Assembly: GCA_963922205.1 (NCBI GenBank) | Contig: CAWUHX010000242.1 | Location: forward strand, 496,001-560,000 | Direction: 5' to 3' | Origin: Romanomermis culicivorax | Lineage: Eukaryota; Nematoda; Enoplea; Mermithida; Mermithidae | Length of the DNA: 64,000 bases | Part shown: in pieces, positions 21,701 through 32,100 of the stretch | Layout: each line of letters starts with the position of its first letter | Numbering within the stretch: position 1 is the stretch's first letter | Notes under the pieces: model-generated | What the model was told of the DNA's origin: nothing | The model's input: only the letters and a program-made list of their open reading frames with translations | Database searches by the model: none | Position numbers and translations under genes: made by a program

Positions 21701-23603
21701 CCAAACGTCGGAAAGCGAAATCTTCAGCGATGCAGTGGGACTGCCGGCTGAAGATGAATCGCCAGACCAAGGACTTCAGGACGAGGACGTGACTGAGCTG
21801 TCGGAAGATGAGCAGCAGCAAGAGCAATCGGTTCCGGCAACGGAACTGATGCAAGCTCAAACTGCTCAGACGCAGTCCGACCTCGACAACCAACGTCGAT
21901 TAGCAATCATTCTAAAGATGGAAGAGGAGGCGAAGCAAAGAATTCGGCTCCAACGTGAACAAATGGAGGAAGAATTTGCAAAGAACGCGGCGATTTACAA
22001 CGAAAAACTTCGCCAAATGTCAATTCAATTCGGACTCCAAAAAGATGATACCGCAGCGCCCGAATTGGAAACAAAGGTAGTCGTATTAGAGCCACCATCG
22101 CCAATGAAAGTGGACGACGATATGCCCTCCGATAAGCTGGTTATTGACGAAACGAAAGCGGAAACGCCGGATTCGGAGATGACGGAAAGTAGGGAGGTAA
22201 TAGCGTTTTCTGCTGATGGGGGTGTTCCAGGTTTATACTCAGCCAAAGTCGTTCAAAGTATGAGAGAGAAGGGTTGGAACGACGAGAAAATATTATTTAT
22301 GGCTGAGAGGAAAAAGAAAATGAGAGTAAAGGAGAAGGAAAAGAGGAAGAAGGGTATTAAGGGAGCAAAAGTAGAAGCGAAAGAGGAAGAAAGTAAGACG
22401 GCGTCTTCGTCCGTCATATCGACCTCAACTCCTACGATTACCTCCACTACTACCCCCACTTCTCAAATTACTTCTACCTCAACTGGAACACCATCATTGG
22501 CCACATCTTCAGGGGTCACTGCAACTCTGGATAGCACATCCACAACTAGTCAAGCTTCAGGCGCAATAGGCCTTGCGATGGGGAAACCGATACCGAAAGG
22601 TCAGGCAAAACCCAGCAAGGACCAAAAACCAGGAGCGGCAGCTAGTCAAGTGCAAGTGGCTGGTCCCAGCAAAATTAAGCAGGCACAGGCTGCTCAGGTA
22701 ACTGAAACGCCGGAAGTGACTGCGGAAAAATTCAAGGACAGTCTCTTGGACTTCTGGGACGTCTATCAGCCAAAAGCCAGAGAAGCTGGCCCAATATCAT
22801 TTTTTACGAGTGCAGTGGCCAAATATTTTGCTTTCGAGCAATTTGAGTCAGAAAGAGTCTTCTTCATGGTAAACGACGCCGTTAGGGAAATCTACCGGGA
22901 CTACGAACAACAGTTCAGAGTCCAGGGAGCGTTTCTCTATGATCGGACAAATTTACCTGAAGAACTCTGGGAGAGGGTCATGTATGACTTTCTCCCCAGG
23001 TGGCTCAAGTCGGAGAGAGCACCTGATGCTTTTTCCTCGGTAAGGTATTTGGTTATGATGCTATTCCTCGTGTTGGAATGCGCCCCGCTATCCCCGATGC
23101 ATATTGGAAACATTTATGCCAGGGCGATGGTGGCGGCGAATAACCGACTGTTGAGGGTGTATAATAACCACGATACCCCCTTGGAATATAAAACGGCCTT
23201 TCGATCTGTGATGCTTAGTAGCAATCACCAGGTCGGAGTGATGGGAGCCAAAAGAAGTGCCAGTTCAGACTTGCAAAGCTCTGTTAAGTTCAGTAAAGCT
23301 CAAGACGGAAAAACTGGCGCTACTTTGAAGGTTCCCGGACCTCAAGGTCAGGGTCAAGGCCAAGGAAGCCAGGAAATAGCTCCAAGTACGCAAGGAAAGG
23401 TGCAAAAGACTGGTAACCGAGGCCGAGGCCAGTTTCGGTTCCACAACCCCAACCGGGGTGGTCGTGGAGCGGTGCGTGGCAGAGGTGCCGCGCCTCAGGT
23501 GCAAGGCAGAGGAGGCCAGCAGGGCCAATGGGTATGGAGACCTTACGGAGGTCGTGGAGGAGCCCAAAGAGGGGCGCAAGGAGGCGGCGGGCCGCAACAG
23601 TAA
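18761..23603 (+). CDS. Third gene of element 1: DEDDy 3'-5' exonuclease protein, two exons
   Basis: Exon 1 is 18761-18866 (ATG at 18761, 35 codons plus one base, ending ...QNNRYFLVD); exon 2 is 19510-23603. The joined frame is 1399 residues. From the exon-2 ATG at 19530 the motifs are: Exo I GFDVE (D53, E55), Exo [10 protein letters not shown] (D125) and Exo III YAGMD (Y230, D234), the DEDDy set of the RNase D/WRN-exo family. These enzymes remove nucleotides from the 3' end of DNA or RNA with two metal ions. Next come a conserved region of unknown fold (about 250-690), an acidic segment, a Glu/Gln-rich coiled coil (about 790-840), a Lys-rich run that could be a nuclear signal, a Ser/Thr-rich linker, a conserved C-terminal domain (about 1065-1210, starting [12 protein letters not shown]) and an RGG-rich tail. 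No signal peptide or membrane helix is seen, so it is not an envelope protein. Substrate unknown. Confidence 0.85.
18867..19509 (+). other. Intron of the third gene, element 1
   Basis: 643 nt, donor GTCGACG|GTAAGC and acceptor CCTGAATTTTTTAG|AC. Element 2 has the same donor context (GTCGATG|GTAAGC), the same acceptor sequence and the same phase, with a 706-nt intron. No other gene is seen inside it. Confidence 0.75.
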
Positions 23604-24443
23604 ATTAGCCGCATAATTTTTGGCCAAAAAATATTGTTTTCGCATTTATTTTTCACAAAAAACACAAAATACAAAAAAATACAAAACCACAAAAATACAA
23701 AAAAAAATACAAAATACAAAATACAAAAAAAAAAAAAAAAAAATTTCTTTCTTATTTGTTGCGTGCTTTAAATTTTTATTCGTTTTCGTACCTCGCACTG
23801 CCAAAAAACGGGCATGTAAAAATTTATTGTTTCACTTAATCTCGGTTATAATCTCGCCTTATTTTTTCTTTTTTTTTGTTTTTGCTCAATCGATACGCCG
23901 GGATATTGGATTTTTTTTTGTGATATGCGTACTAATGTACATATTTTGTAAATTATTTAGATATTTTAGAAAATGTTTTTTGGCGAGGGCAATGTTGGAA
24001 AAAAGGCGGAGGCTTCACGGCGAAACACACAACCGGAAAGAGATAGACAGACAAATGTTCTGTCCCTGGCGTCCAGCGTAAAGCACGAAACAAAAGGTCA
24101 CGGGATGGACGGCAACCGAAGACCCTCGGCCCTGGTGCAGGTCAAATTGGATTTCGGCGGTACGCCAACAAAGTCAAGCCGACGCAGAGTCGTCGATCCG
24201 TCGGCGTCCAGACCAAGAGGTATCGCACCCGGACGGCCTTGTGGACATTCCGGTATGCCTGGTAAAAGACTTGACGTAAGAGGGTGGTCATTCGGAAAGC
24301 TTTCCGCAAGGGGGCATGAATGACCAAAAAGGTTCAGAAAACTGCCTTGACTGTATTAGGGCCTGAAAAGGTTCCAAAATTGTCATTGCGGCGTAATATG
24401 AATCTTTTTAACCTCCCGTTGGTCAGTTTCGAGGCTCGAGGGA
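23604..24443 (+). other. 3' untranslated part of element 1 and polypurine tract
   Basis: Begins with an A/C-rich run (cacaaaatacaaaa, about 23650-23740) and ends in GAGGCTCGAGGGA just before the 3' LTR, a purine-rich stretch in the place of the plus-strand primer. A 116-codon basic frame at 23973-24323 has no recognisable motif and is not called. Confidence 0.5.
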
Positions 24444-25042
24444 TGTCAGGGATGGACATAGTCTATCTCAAAGTTGTGAAGAAATAGCCGAAGTCGACGC
24501 GTTTTGCGTCGACGCCGATTTGCATAGACACCGTGCATAAATATGCCGGTCGTCTATGTTTTTGGTCATTCAGTGATTATTGTTTGTTTTTATTGAAAGA
24601 AGAAAATCGGCGGCCCAGTAGGGCATAATATTATATTATTTTGTTATTTTATTGTGGTGGAGCATTTCCGCCTGGAATACAACGACCCTCGGCCGATCGC
24701 CTTTGGATTACTCGCAGCGGAGGGAACGCAGGTTAGACCCCGGATTTCTGGAGAGCCACCCAGCGTGCAAGTCTACATTTACAACTCAGTTCTCGGCCTG
24801 ACTTCTGATCTTGCCCCTGGTTTGAAGTTACTTGAGCTCAGGGTGTTATCATTTCTTCTGCAGTTCTTCGGGACGAAAGCAGGAGATCTTTGTTGATTTA
24901 GAGACTGACCGAACTGTTGCAATCTGATTCTACCTAAGGTTTCGGCCTGATTAGGGGAATTAGCTAGTGACTGATTAGGTCTATTTTTGATATCAAATCC
25001 TTTCTTTATATTTCTCAATCTAACACAAGTCTCATTTCAACA
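24444..25042 (+). repeat. 3' LTR of element 1
   Basis: Copy of 11084-11682 with one base difference noticed. The CGCA target duplication follows at 25043-25046, then the pogo-like HTH exon resumes on the minus strand. Confidence 0.95.
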
Positions 25043-26029
25043 CGCATCAGGCTTTCTTTTGTAATGCCTGACCATATTGTGACGTTACGTAATCGATGAA
25101 AATTATACACAGGATAAAATAATTCGTCTGAAAAAGAAGTAAGATCAAATTATTATAAGTAGAAAAATGTGTGGCACAAAAAATTTTAATTTGACCAAAG
25201 TTACCCGCCAAAATATAATGTGACCAAAGTTACCCGCCCTGACCAAAGTTTCCCGCCAACTGGCCAAAGTTTCCCGCTTTTGGACCGATTTTTCTGCTCG
25301 AAAATGGGTAGTTATTTTTTTATACAAAATAGAAAAGAGAAACTCTCTAAAGACACTTAAGTGTCAGTGAAAGTTTTGAGTGCAGTGGATAAGTGAAACC
25401 CAAATTTTTTTCAATTTGAAAATTTTCATTTAAAAAATGGCAACTTTGTCGACCCACAAATTTCTCAATTTTATTTGGATTTCAATTTCCTTTCACAGTA
25501 ACATGCACTGATCACTTAGACATTAGTGTGCCAAGTTGTATCTGCATATCTTACAGAGAAAAAATTCGGCGATGTTTCAAGTGAAATTGACCAAAGTTAC
25601 CCCGTGGCCAAAGTTACCCCACTTTACCTTATTTTGTTGCACAGTTTTTTCTTTTCTCACTGACATGGTTAGCTGAAAAATAGGAAGGGCACGATTTTTA
25701 CAAAAAATTAATGCGTTAAACGTTAACTTTTTATCAAACTTTTGGCCTAAAACTTTTCCGCAGTTTTTAGTAATGTCTCTAGTAAAAATTTTTTTTTTTG
25801 CCATTGGCACAAACTTTTTTGGCCTCTTGTGCCAATTGGCACAAATGTCCGTGCACAAAAAAAAAAACGCTGCTTCAAAATAACCTCAGTCAGCCGATAG
25901 CCAGCATCGCTTTTTTCTCGAAAACTTTTTCCACGTGAGAACCGGGCCTAAAATTTTTTCCTCATTTTCCAAAAATTTTCCACATTTTTAAAAGCGTTTA
26001 TAATTACGGATGATTTTTTATGTATTGTA

Positions 26030-26285
26030 GGCGGCGTTTTTTTTTGTGCACGGACATTTGTGCCAATTGACACAAAGAGCCAAAAAATTTTGTGCCAATG
26101 GCACAAAAAAATTTTTCCAGCCTAAAAACATACTGAAAGCTTTTAAAAAGTTTTATGCCAAAAGTTTGATGAAAACATAACTAAAAGTTACTTTTGCCGC
26201 ACTAATTTGCAAAAAAATCGTGCCAACTCTATTTTATCTTAAGCACGTCAGTGCGGAAAGAAAAACTGATGAAGAAAGCAGTTTA
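26030..26285. repeat. Partial hAT-like end inverted to the outer element's right arm
   Basis: From about 26035 (GCGTTTTTTTTTGTGCACGGACATTTGTGCC) to about 26270 the sequence is an imperfect reverse complement of 25640-25872. The two arms, with a spacer of about 160 bp, make a large inverted repeat. It looks like a second, truncated copy of the same hAT-like family in the opposite orientation. Confidence 0.65.
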
Positions 26286-26635
26286 TACGATTCGGAAATA
26301 AATCATATGCTGCGAGAATTCAGATATTTTTATACAATTTTTTAGCTATTTTATATTTTTCTTTGATTTTCGGCTACGGATTTCTTCTTGACACCGATGT
26401 ATAAATAAATAAAGGATGTCCATAATGATTTTTCCTGAAAAAAACTAGAACAGAAGTCATGTCGCATAAATTTTTTGTTGGAAAATTGTGCCAACAAAGT
26501 AAATTTTTCTCTTCGAATATAACACCAAGAATAAAAACTTCGGTTTCCAATCACACTGAATAAGCAGTGGAAGTTAACTAATTCATTTTTCAATCATTGA
26601 CAATCTCAAAGTTTATTGCGATCATACAAATCTAC

Positions 26636-28199
26636 TAGGGCTGTTCCGAGATCTCGATCTCGACAAATCTCGGTATTTTTTCACATCTCGATCTCGGATA
26701 TTCGATTTCTGCGGATCTCGATCTCGGTATTTTTTAAGATTTTATCCGAGATATTCGAGATTTTTTACATAATTTAGAAAATAATAAGACGTATTAATTT
26801 TTATTTTTTTAGATTTTTTGAGAAAGGTCAACACGTCAACTTTCTCAACTTTTTGGAGCGTTTGTTCTTTTTTTAATGTAAATTCAATTCAAAAGCTTCA
26901 TGGAAGTATTTTTGGAAAAGTTCTACGCTTCTGACTCATTGCTTTTTGGTCAAATTTATGAAAGGTTACGAACAAATAAATGGTTTAAAATTTTTCGAAT
27001 GATAAATTTCTAGAAATTACGATTTATGAACACAAAATTTAAATCTAATTTTTGAAATATATGATCAGAATGCCTTAAAAAGCTCAAAAACACTTAAATG
27101 CAGCGTCTGTGAGCCTTTTCAAGCGAAAAAACGAAGATTTCAAGATTTTAAAGCATTTATGTAAAATTTGATCCCTTTCCACATTTGTCGGAAAAGGTTC
27201 GTGGAAAAAAACAGTGGACCAAAGTGGATAAGTGCCATTATTTTAATTATCATTATTATGTATTTCCTAACTTAGGCGCAGCTTTAAGCATGTATGCCTT
27301 CATTTATCACTCAATCTATAATAGTTTTCAATTTTCATCATGCTAAACGTATTATATCATGTTTTGACTGCTAATCTTCAATATTTTATCATGATATTTA
27401 ATGAAAATTCGCATTTTTTCCTTGACGCAGTTTTTGAGAAAGATCAATACTTCAAGTCTCTGAGCTTTTTGTAGTGATTATTTCCTTCCTAACGTTAAAT
27501 CAATTTAAAAGCTTTATGGAAGTAGTTTTTGGAAATTACTATTCTTACAAATATCTTTTCAGCCAAGTTTATGAGAGTTTGCGCTAAAGTGCATGCATAA
27601 TTGCATAAAATTTTCAATGATCAAATGATTTATATTTTTTGGTATTATGTCTAGTGCATTGTCAGAAAATGTCGTTCTAGCATATGTTTATCGCTTTTAA
27701 ACATCAACATATTATAGATTAGATGTTTTATCTTGCACTGTTTTCTTAAAGAATTTGAATAATTTGATGAAAACCAAAAATTATGTCGATTACGCATTCC
27801 TTAAAAAATTTACACGTTCGTCAACATAGTTTTTCTGCATTTGGGAAATAATTGAGGAATTTTTTGGTCGTTTGGTGGCTAACTAAAAATTGATAAAATG
27901 TGGATTTATGGGAGCTTGAAGATGTTGTGCATCATGTAAATTGAAATTAGGCCTGGAAAACCTCTCTGGGCGAAAAAATTGTATATAGAAAAGAAAAAAA
28001 ATTGTAAAAAAAATTGTATATAGAAAAGAAAAAAATTGTAAAAAGAATTGTAAAAAAAATTGTATGTAGAAAAGAATCATAGAAAATCTCGATCTCGCTC
28101 GATCTCGAATAAAATAAAATTTACATCTCGATCTCGAACATACTGGAGTTCCATTCTCGATCTCGACTTCTCCAAAAATTTGATCTCGGAACAGCCCTA
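26636..28199. mobile_element. hAT-like element with CTCGATCTCG ends
   Basis: 1564 bp with inverted ends TAGGGCTGTTCCGAGATC / GATCTCGGAACAGCCCTA and a perfect 8-bp target duplication AAATCTAC (26628-26635 and 28200-28207). Both ends carry several CTCGATCTCG words next to the termini. The inside is AT-rich and has no transposase frame, so the element is non-autonomous. Confidence 0.9.
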
Positions 28200-28284
28200 A
28201 AATCTACTATTCGAATACAATTCTTTCAGATTCCTGACACTTGACTAATATTACACTTAAGTAATTGACTCAGCGCGAAGCGCC

Positions 28285-28720
28285 GATGCGTTTGGGTGGA
28301 CCTAAAAGAGTCAAAGTCTCAAAGTTTTCCGGCGCTTCGCGCCGGTCATGGTTATAATCTTAACTATTTTCCATTAGGCGCGGCCGTCAGCATATCTACT
28401 TCGACTTACTAATTAATGCTCAACAGTTTCTATTAATCAAGTTAGCTCGTTTCATTTTCTAATCGTTAAAAGTCAATTATGTCGCCCAAAATTGAGATTT
28501 TTCATCTATTCTCTCAATTTCTCCTCTCGATGTTCGGAATTTTTTAAACGTTTCCAAAATGAACTTTTGCGTTTATTGAAGATGGAGATTGAAGACATGA
28601 TTCTAGAGAGCGATTTTAAAACTTCTGTTCATGAATATCTGTTGGATAGATTATTTTCCAGCGTTTTAGAATATAAAAACCCAAAATTTTTTCCTAATTT
28701 CCAAATTTTTTTTTGGAAAG
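28285..28720 (+). repeat. Left copy of a direct repeat flanking the OGA gene
   Basis: This segment is similar over about 400 bp to 46855-47260, in the same orientation. It includes a CCGGCGCTTCGCGCCGG palindrome, the string GGCGCGGCCGT, and a frame with LLRLLKMEIEDMILESDFK that is partly kept in the other copy. The shared frame could be a gene fragment, but I do not recognise it. Confidence 0.65.
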
Positions 28721-29134
28721 TAATTTCCAATCAACATAACTTGTAAGTTGGGAAAATTTTTCGGGAACTTTATGAAATAATGACCTGGGATTCGTGAACA
28801 TCAGAATTCTTGACCATGCTCGAGTCCTGAAGTACTCGATTGTACTAAAAACGTAGAAAATTTTTGTGAAATGAACATAAATTTTGTGGGTGCATTTCTA
28901 TGTGGAAAACCTGCGAAAAAATGATTGAAACACGCTAGAGTCGCCCGTTTGCGGAACAAACTCGGATAATAAATTCTGTTTTTGGCTCTGAGAAAGTGAT
29001 CTATCTCCCGGTTCAACCGTAAATCATGTCTTTTTTCGTTAGCCATTTATTTATTAATTTGATGGAGGATCAAATTATTTCAATGCATAATAATTAGACA
29101 ATTGACGTCGTATTATTATACAAAAGTTGTCAAT

Positions 29135-32100
29135 ATGCCTCGTCATTATATCTGTGGCGTCGTTGAAGGTAAAAACAATATATATTCCGGTTCTGAAATT
29201 TTGAGTCATACTGGCTTTGATTCTTTACCGGTTTTGAAATTTTGACTCAGTTTTGGTTGAATCATATCAATCGCCGGTTCTAAAATTTGGAATCTCATCT
29301 TTTCCGCTTTCGAAATTATATCAGTTATGGTTCGGTTCCGATAATGAAATTTTCCTTCTTATCGATCGATTAACGGTTTAATATCGATTCTGGTTCCAGT
29401 TGGTTGCTCCATTCCTATTTTTTAGCTTGTCCCCAATTTTTGCTTCATTATCTAACAGGCTTTTACGGCAGACCTTGGAGTTTGGAGCAACGTCGCGATT
29501 TATTTCGACGTTTGGATAAATTTGGTCTCAATTCGTACGTTTACGCGCCAAAAGACGATATTAAACACCGAGCCCTTTGGCGTCAATTGTACGTCGACGA
29601 GGAAATAAGTGAAGAAAAAAGTGTTTTGTTTATTCATGGACGATTATTAAGATTCGAATTGTTTTTTCAGTGAATTTACGCCTTCTAATCACATCGGCTA
29701 AAGAGAGCAATATTAAATTTTATTACGCGATATCGCCCGGTTTAGATATCGATTATTCCAGCGAAGAGGAAATTGATCGACTAAAAATGAAATTAGATCA
29801 AGTAATTTTTGTTTCTCGTCGTTCAAGAATCTTTGAAAAGTTAGAATTCTAGTTTTTTCCACTCTTTTTCGCTGTTTATTTTTTGCTTTTTCTTATTTGA
29901 TTTTTCTCTTGGACCTTTTACTTTCTCCTTTTCCCTTTTCAGGTAAAAAGCTTAGGCTGTGACTGTTTCGCAGTTTTATTCGATGATATCGAAATGACAA
30001 TGTCTAGTACGAACAAAGGTCAATTTAGAACGTACGCCGAAGCCCAAGCATTTGTTACGAACAAATTATTCGAATATCTAAAGGAACCGGATTTTTTATT
30101 CTGTCCGACAGGTTTTTTGAAAAAAATTAAATTTTGTTATGCGGAATTTCAAAAATTTCATCTTATAGAATATTGCGAGTCGAGATGCGAACCGGATTTG
30201 ATGAATTCAGAATATTTGTTGGCGCTCGGAAAATATCTGAATACGAATATTGAAGTGTTGTGGACAGGTAAATTAGCTTTTTCCGCACCAAACTAAATTC
30301 ACAGGTAAATCATGTCATTTTCAAATTGAATATTATTTTGAAATCACCGTGCAACGGAAAACTTTCTTTTGGATATCACGGGAAAAAAAATTTAAGCCGT
30401 AGAATGACCAAAATTGGTAATGTGAAGCTTAGTACTTAAATTCATACTTATATATTGAGCACGGGTGAATTTGACAGGCTGCGATTTCAAATTAAAAGGC
30501 ATGATCTAAGTTCTGAAAAATTCTGACGTTTTTATGTGTAACGGAACTTAGAGGTCAGGGAGGCAACCCAATTTTCACGGGTAGGAGCATTGATAGCCCG
30601 GAGTTTTAGAGATTGGCTGTAATGAAGGAAAGAAGTTTGATTTTCCGCCCGAAAAGTGAGAAAAACAAGCCAAAAATTTTTGTCCAGAAGCACCGAACAA
30701 ATGATCATTTTCAGGGATTACTTTACAAAATAACCATTCTATTATCTACGCAAGTTTCTGACCATTTTTGATTCGAAAGTGCCCATTTTTTACAAAAAAT
30801 TGGAACATATTATTTACAAATCACCATTTTTAAACAAAATTAACTTTTTTGACTATTTTTGTTTTCAAAAATTACTATTTTCTTGGCCAAAACTGAACAT
30901 TTTTGACTAGTATGGGTCCAAAATGGACTAAAAAACGAAGATCGAAGCTTCTGTCAATTTTTGTTCTCAAAATGACCATTTTTTCAAATCGGTGAAATTT
31001 TTGAGTAATTTTAGTTTCAAAATGGCATTTTCTACGAAAAGTTGAAATTTTTTGAAAAAATTTGATTCAAAAATGTTTATTTCCGGTCAAATATTGACAT
31101 GCTTGATTATTTACGGTTCGACAATGACCATTTCCGAGGCCGAAAATTTATACTTGACATTTTTAGTTAAAAATGGACAAAAAAATGATCACCGAAATTT
31201 GAAAATTCTGTCTTTTTTGGAAAGAAAATTTCAATTTTCTTCCAAGCGTGTGACTTTTTGACCATTTTTTGTTCAAAAATTATCATTTTCTAGATCAGAA
31301 TATTTACATTTGTGACCGTTTTGAGTTCCGAAATGGCCCATTTCTACCAGAAATTGACTTTTTTGACCTTTTTCGAATTTAAAATGTTTATTTTCTGTCA
31401 AATTTTGAACTTTATGCCACTATTGCTTATTTTCAAGGCCGATATTTTTGACTTTTTTGGTTCCTTCCAAAATTACTATTTCCTTCCAAACAAGTGACAT
31501 TTTTGACTATTTTTCATTTCAAAATGGTTCGTTTCCAAGCCAAACATCAACTTTTTAGACATTTTCGTTGCAGAATGGACCAAAAAATGACTACCTAAAA
31601 TTGAAGATTCTGGGAATTTTTGATCGCATAATGGCAACTTTTTTTGAGCAAGTGACATTATGACTATATTTCATTGAAAAATGAACACTTTTTAGGCCAG
31701 ATAATTGACGCGTTATAAAATGTTCATTTTCTGCTAGATGTTGACATTTTTGATCATATCTAGTTCCAAAATGACCATAGCAAGTGAAATATTTGATTAT
31801 TTTTGTTCAAAAATGGTCATTTTTGGGCGAAAATTGACTTTTTTGTGACTATTTCGGTTAAAAAGTGGACTAAAAAATTACCACGAAAAATTGGAATTTT
31901 CGGATATCCTTGATTCCGGAACGAACATTTGCTTTCAAGCCTGTGACATTTTTTTAGTTGACAAATGATCATCTTATTGACGAAAAATTGACATTTTTGA
32001 CCATTTTTGGATTATAATTTGTCGTTTTCCTTCAAACACGACGCATTTCGACAAATTCTCGTTCGAAAATGATCACTTTCTAAGCCAAAAAATTACATTT

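Larger units (their letters stand above)
11084..25042 (+). mobile_element. Ty3/gypsy LTR retrotransposon, element 1 (complete)
   Basis: A 13,959-bp element with 599-bp direct LTRs, each starting TGTCAGGG and ending CAACA, flanked by CGCA on both sides (11080-11083 and 25043-25046). Gene order is gag, protease, reverse transcriptase, RNase H, integrase, then an extra exonuclease gene, so it is Ty3/gypsy by domain order. The LTRs differ at one position that I found (A at 11382 in the left LTR, G at the matching place in the right LTR). It is inserted in the HTH exon of the pogo-like element. Confidence 0.95.
8250..25629. mobile_element. Pogo-like DNA transposon, split by nested insertions
   Basis: Ends AGGTAAAGTGGGGTAACTTT / AAAGTTACCCCACTTTACCT are flanked by TA on both sides (8248-8249, 25630-25631). 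Copies of ACCAAAGTTACCC-like words crowd both ends (near 8450, 8690, 8850, 10170, 25195-25290, 25590-25620) and could be transposase binding sites. Inside on the minus strand are a Psq-type HTH and a PHD-like finger, the arrangement of pogo/CENP-B-like transposases. Without the LTR element and the short hAT-like insertion the original was about 2.1 kb. The target TA is also present at the matching place in the related hAT copy (near 50234). Confidence 0.85.
7642..25872. mobile_element. Outer hAT-like element, split by nested insertions
   Basis: The left end CAGTGTTTTTTTGTGCC (7642) and right end GGCACAAATGTCC...AACGCTG (to 25872) are inverted. The flanks are ctgcaaaa (7634-7641) and cttcaaaa (25873-25880), an 8-bp target duplication with one mismatch, as expected for hAT. 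The halves 7642-8247 and 25632-25872 together match the reverse complement of the element at 49798-50844. The left half includes the paired GTGCCAATTGGCAC words and a CGGCGCTTCGCGCCG palindrome near 7830. The original element was about 0.85 kb and non-coding; the rest is the pogo-like insertion. Confidence 0.85.

Noticed and set aside
19530-23603. Third gene as an envelope gene
   Set aside because: It sits in the env position, but has no signal peptide, no membrane helix and no fusion-protein features; exonuclease motifs explain it better.
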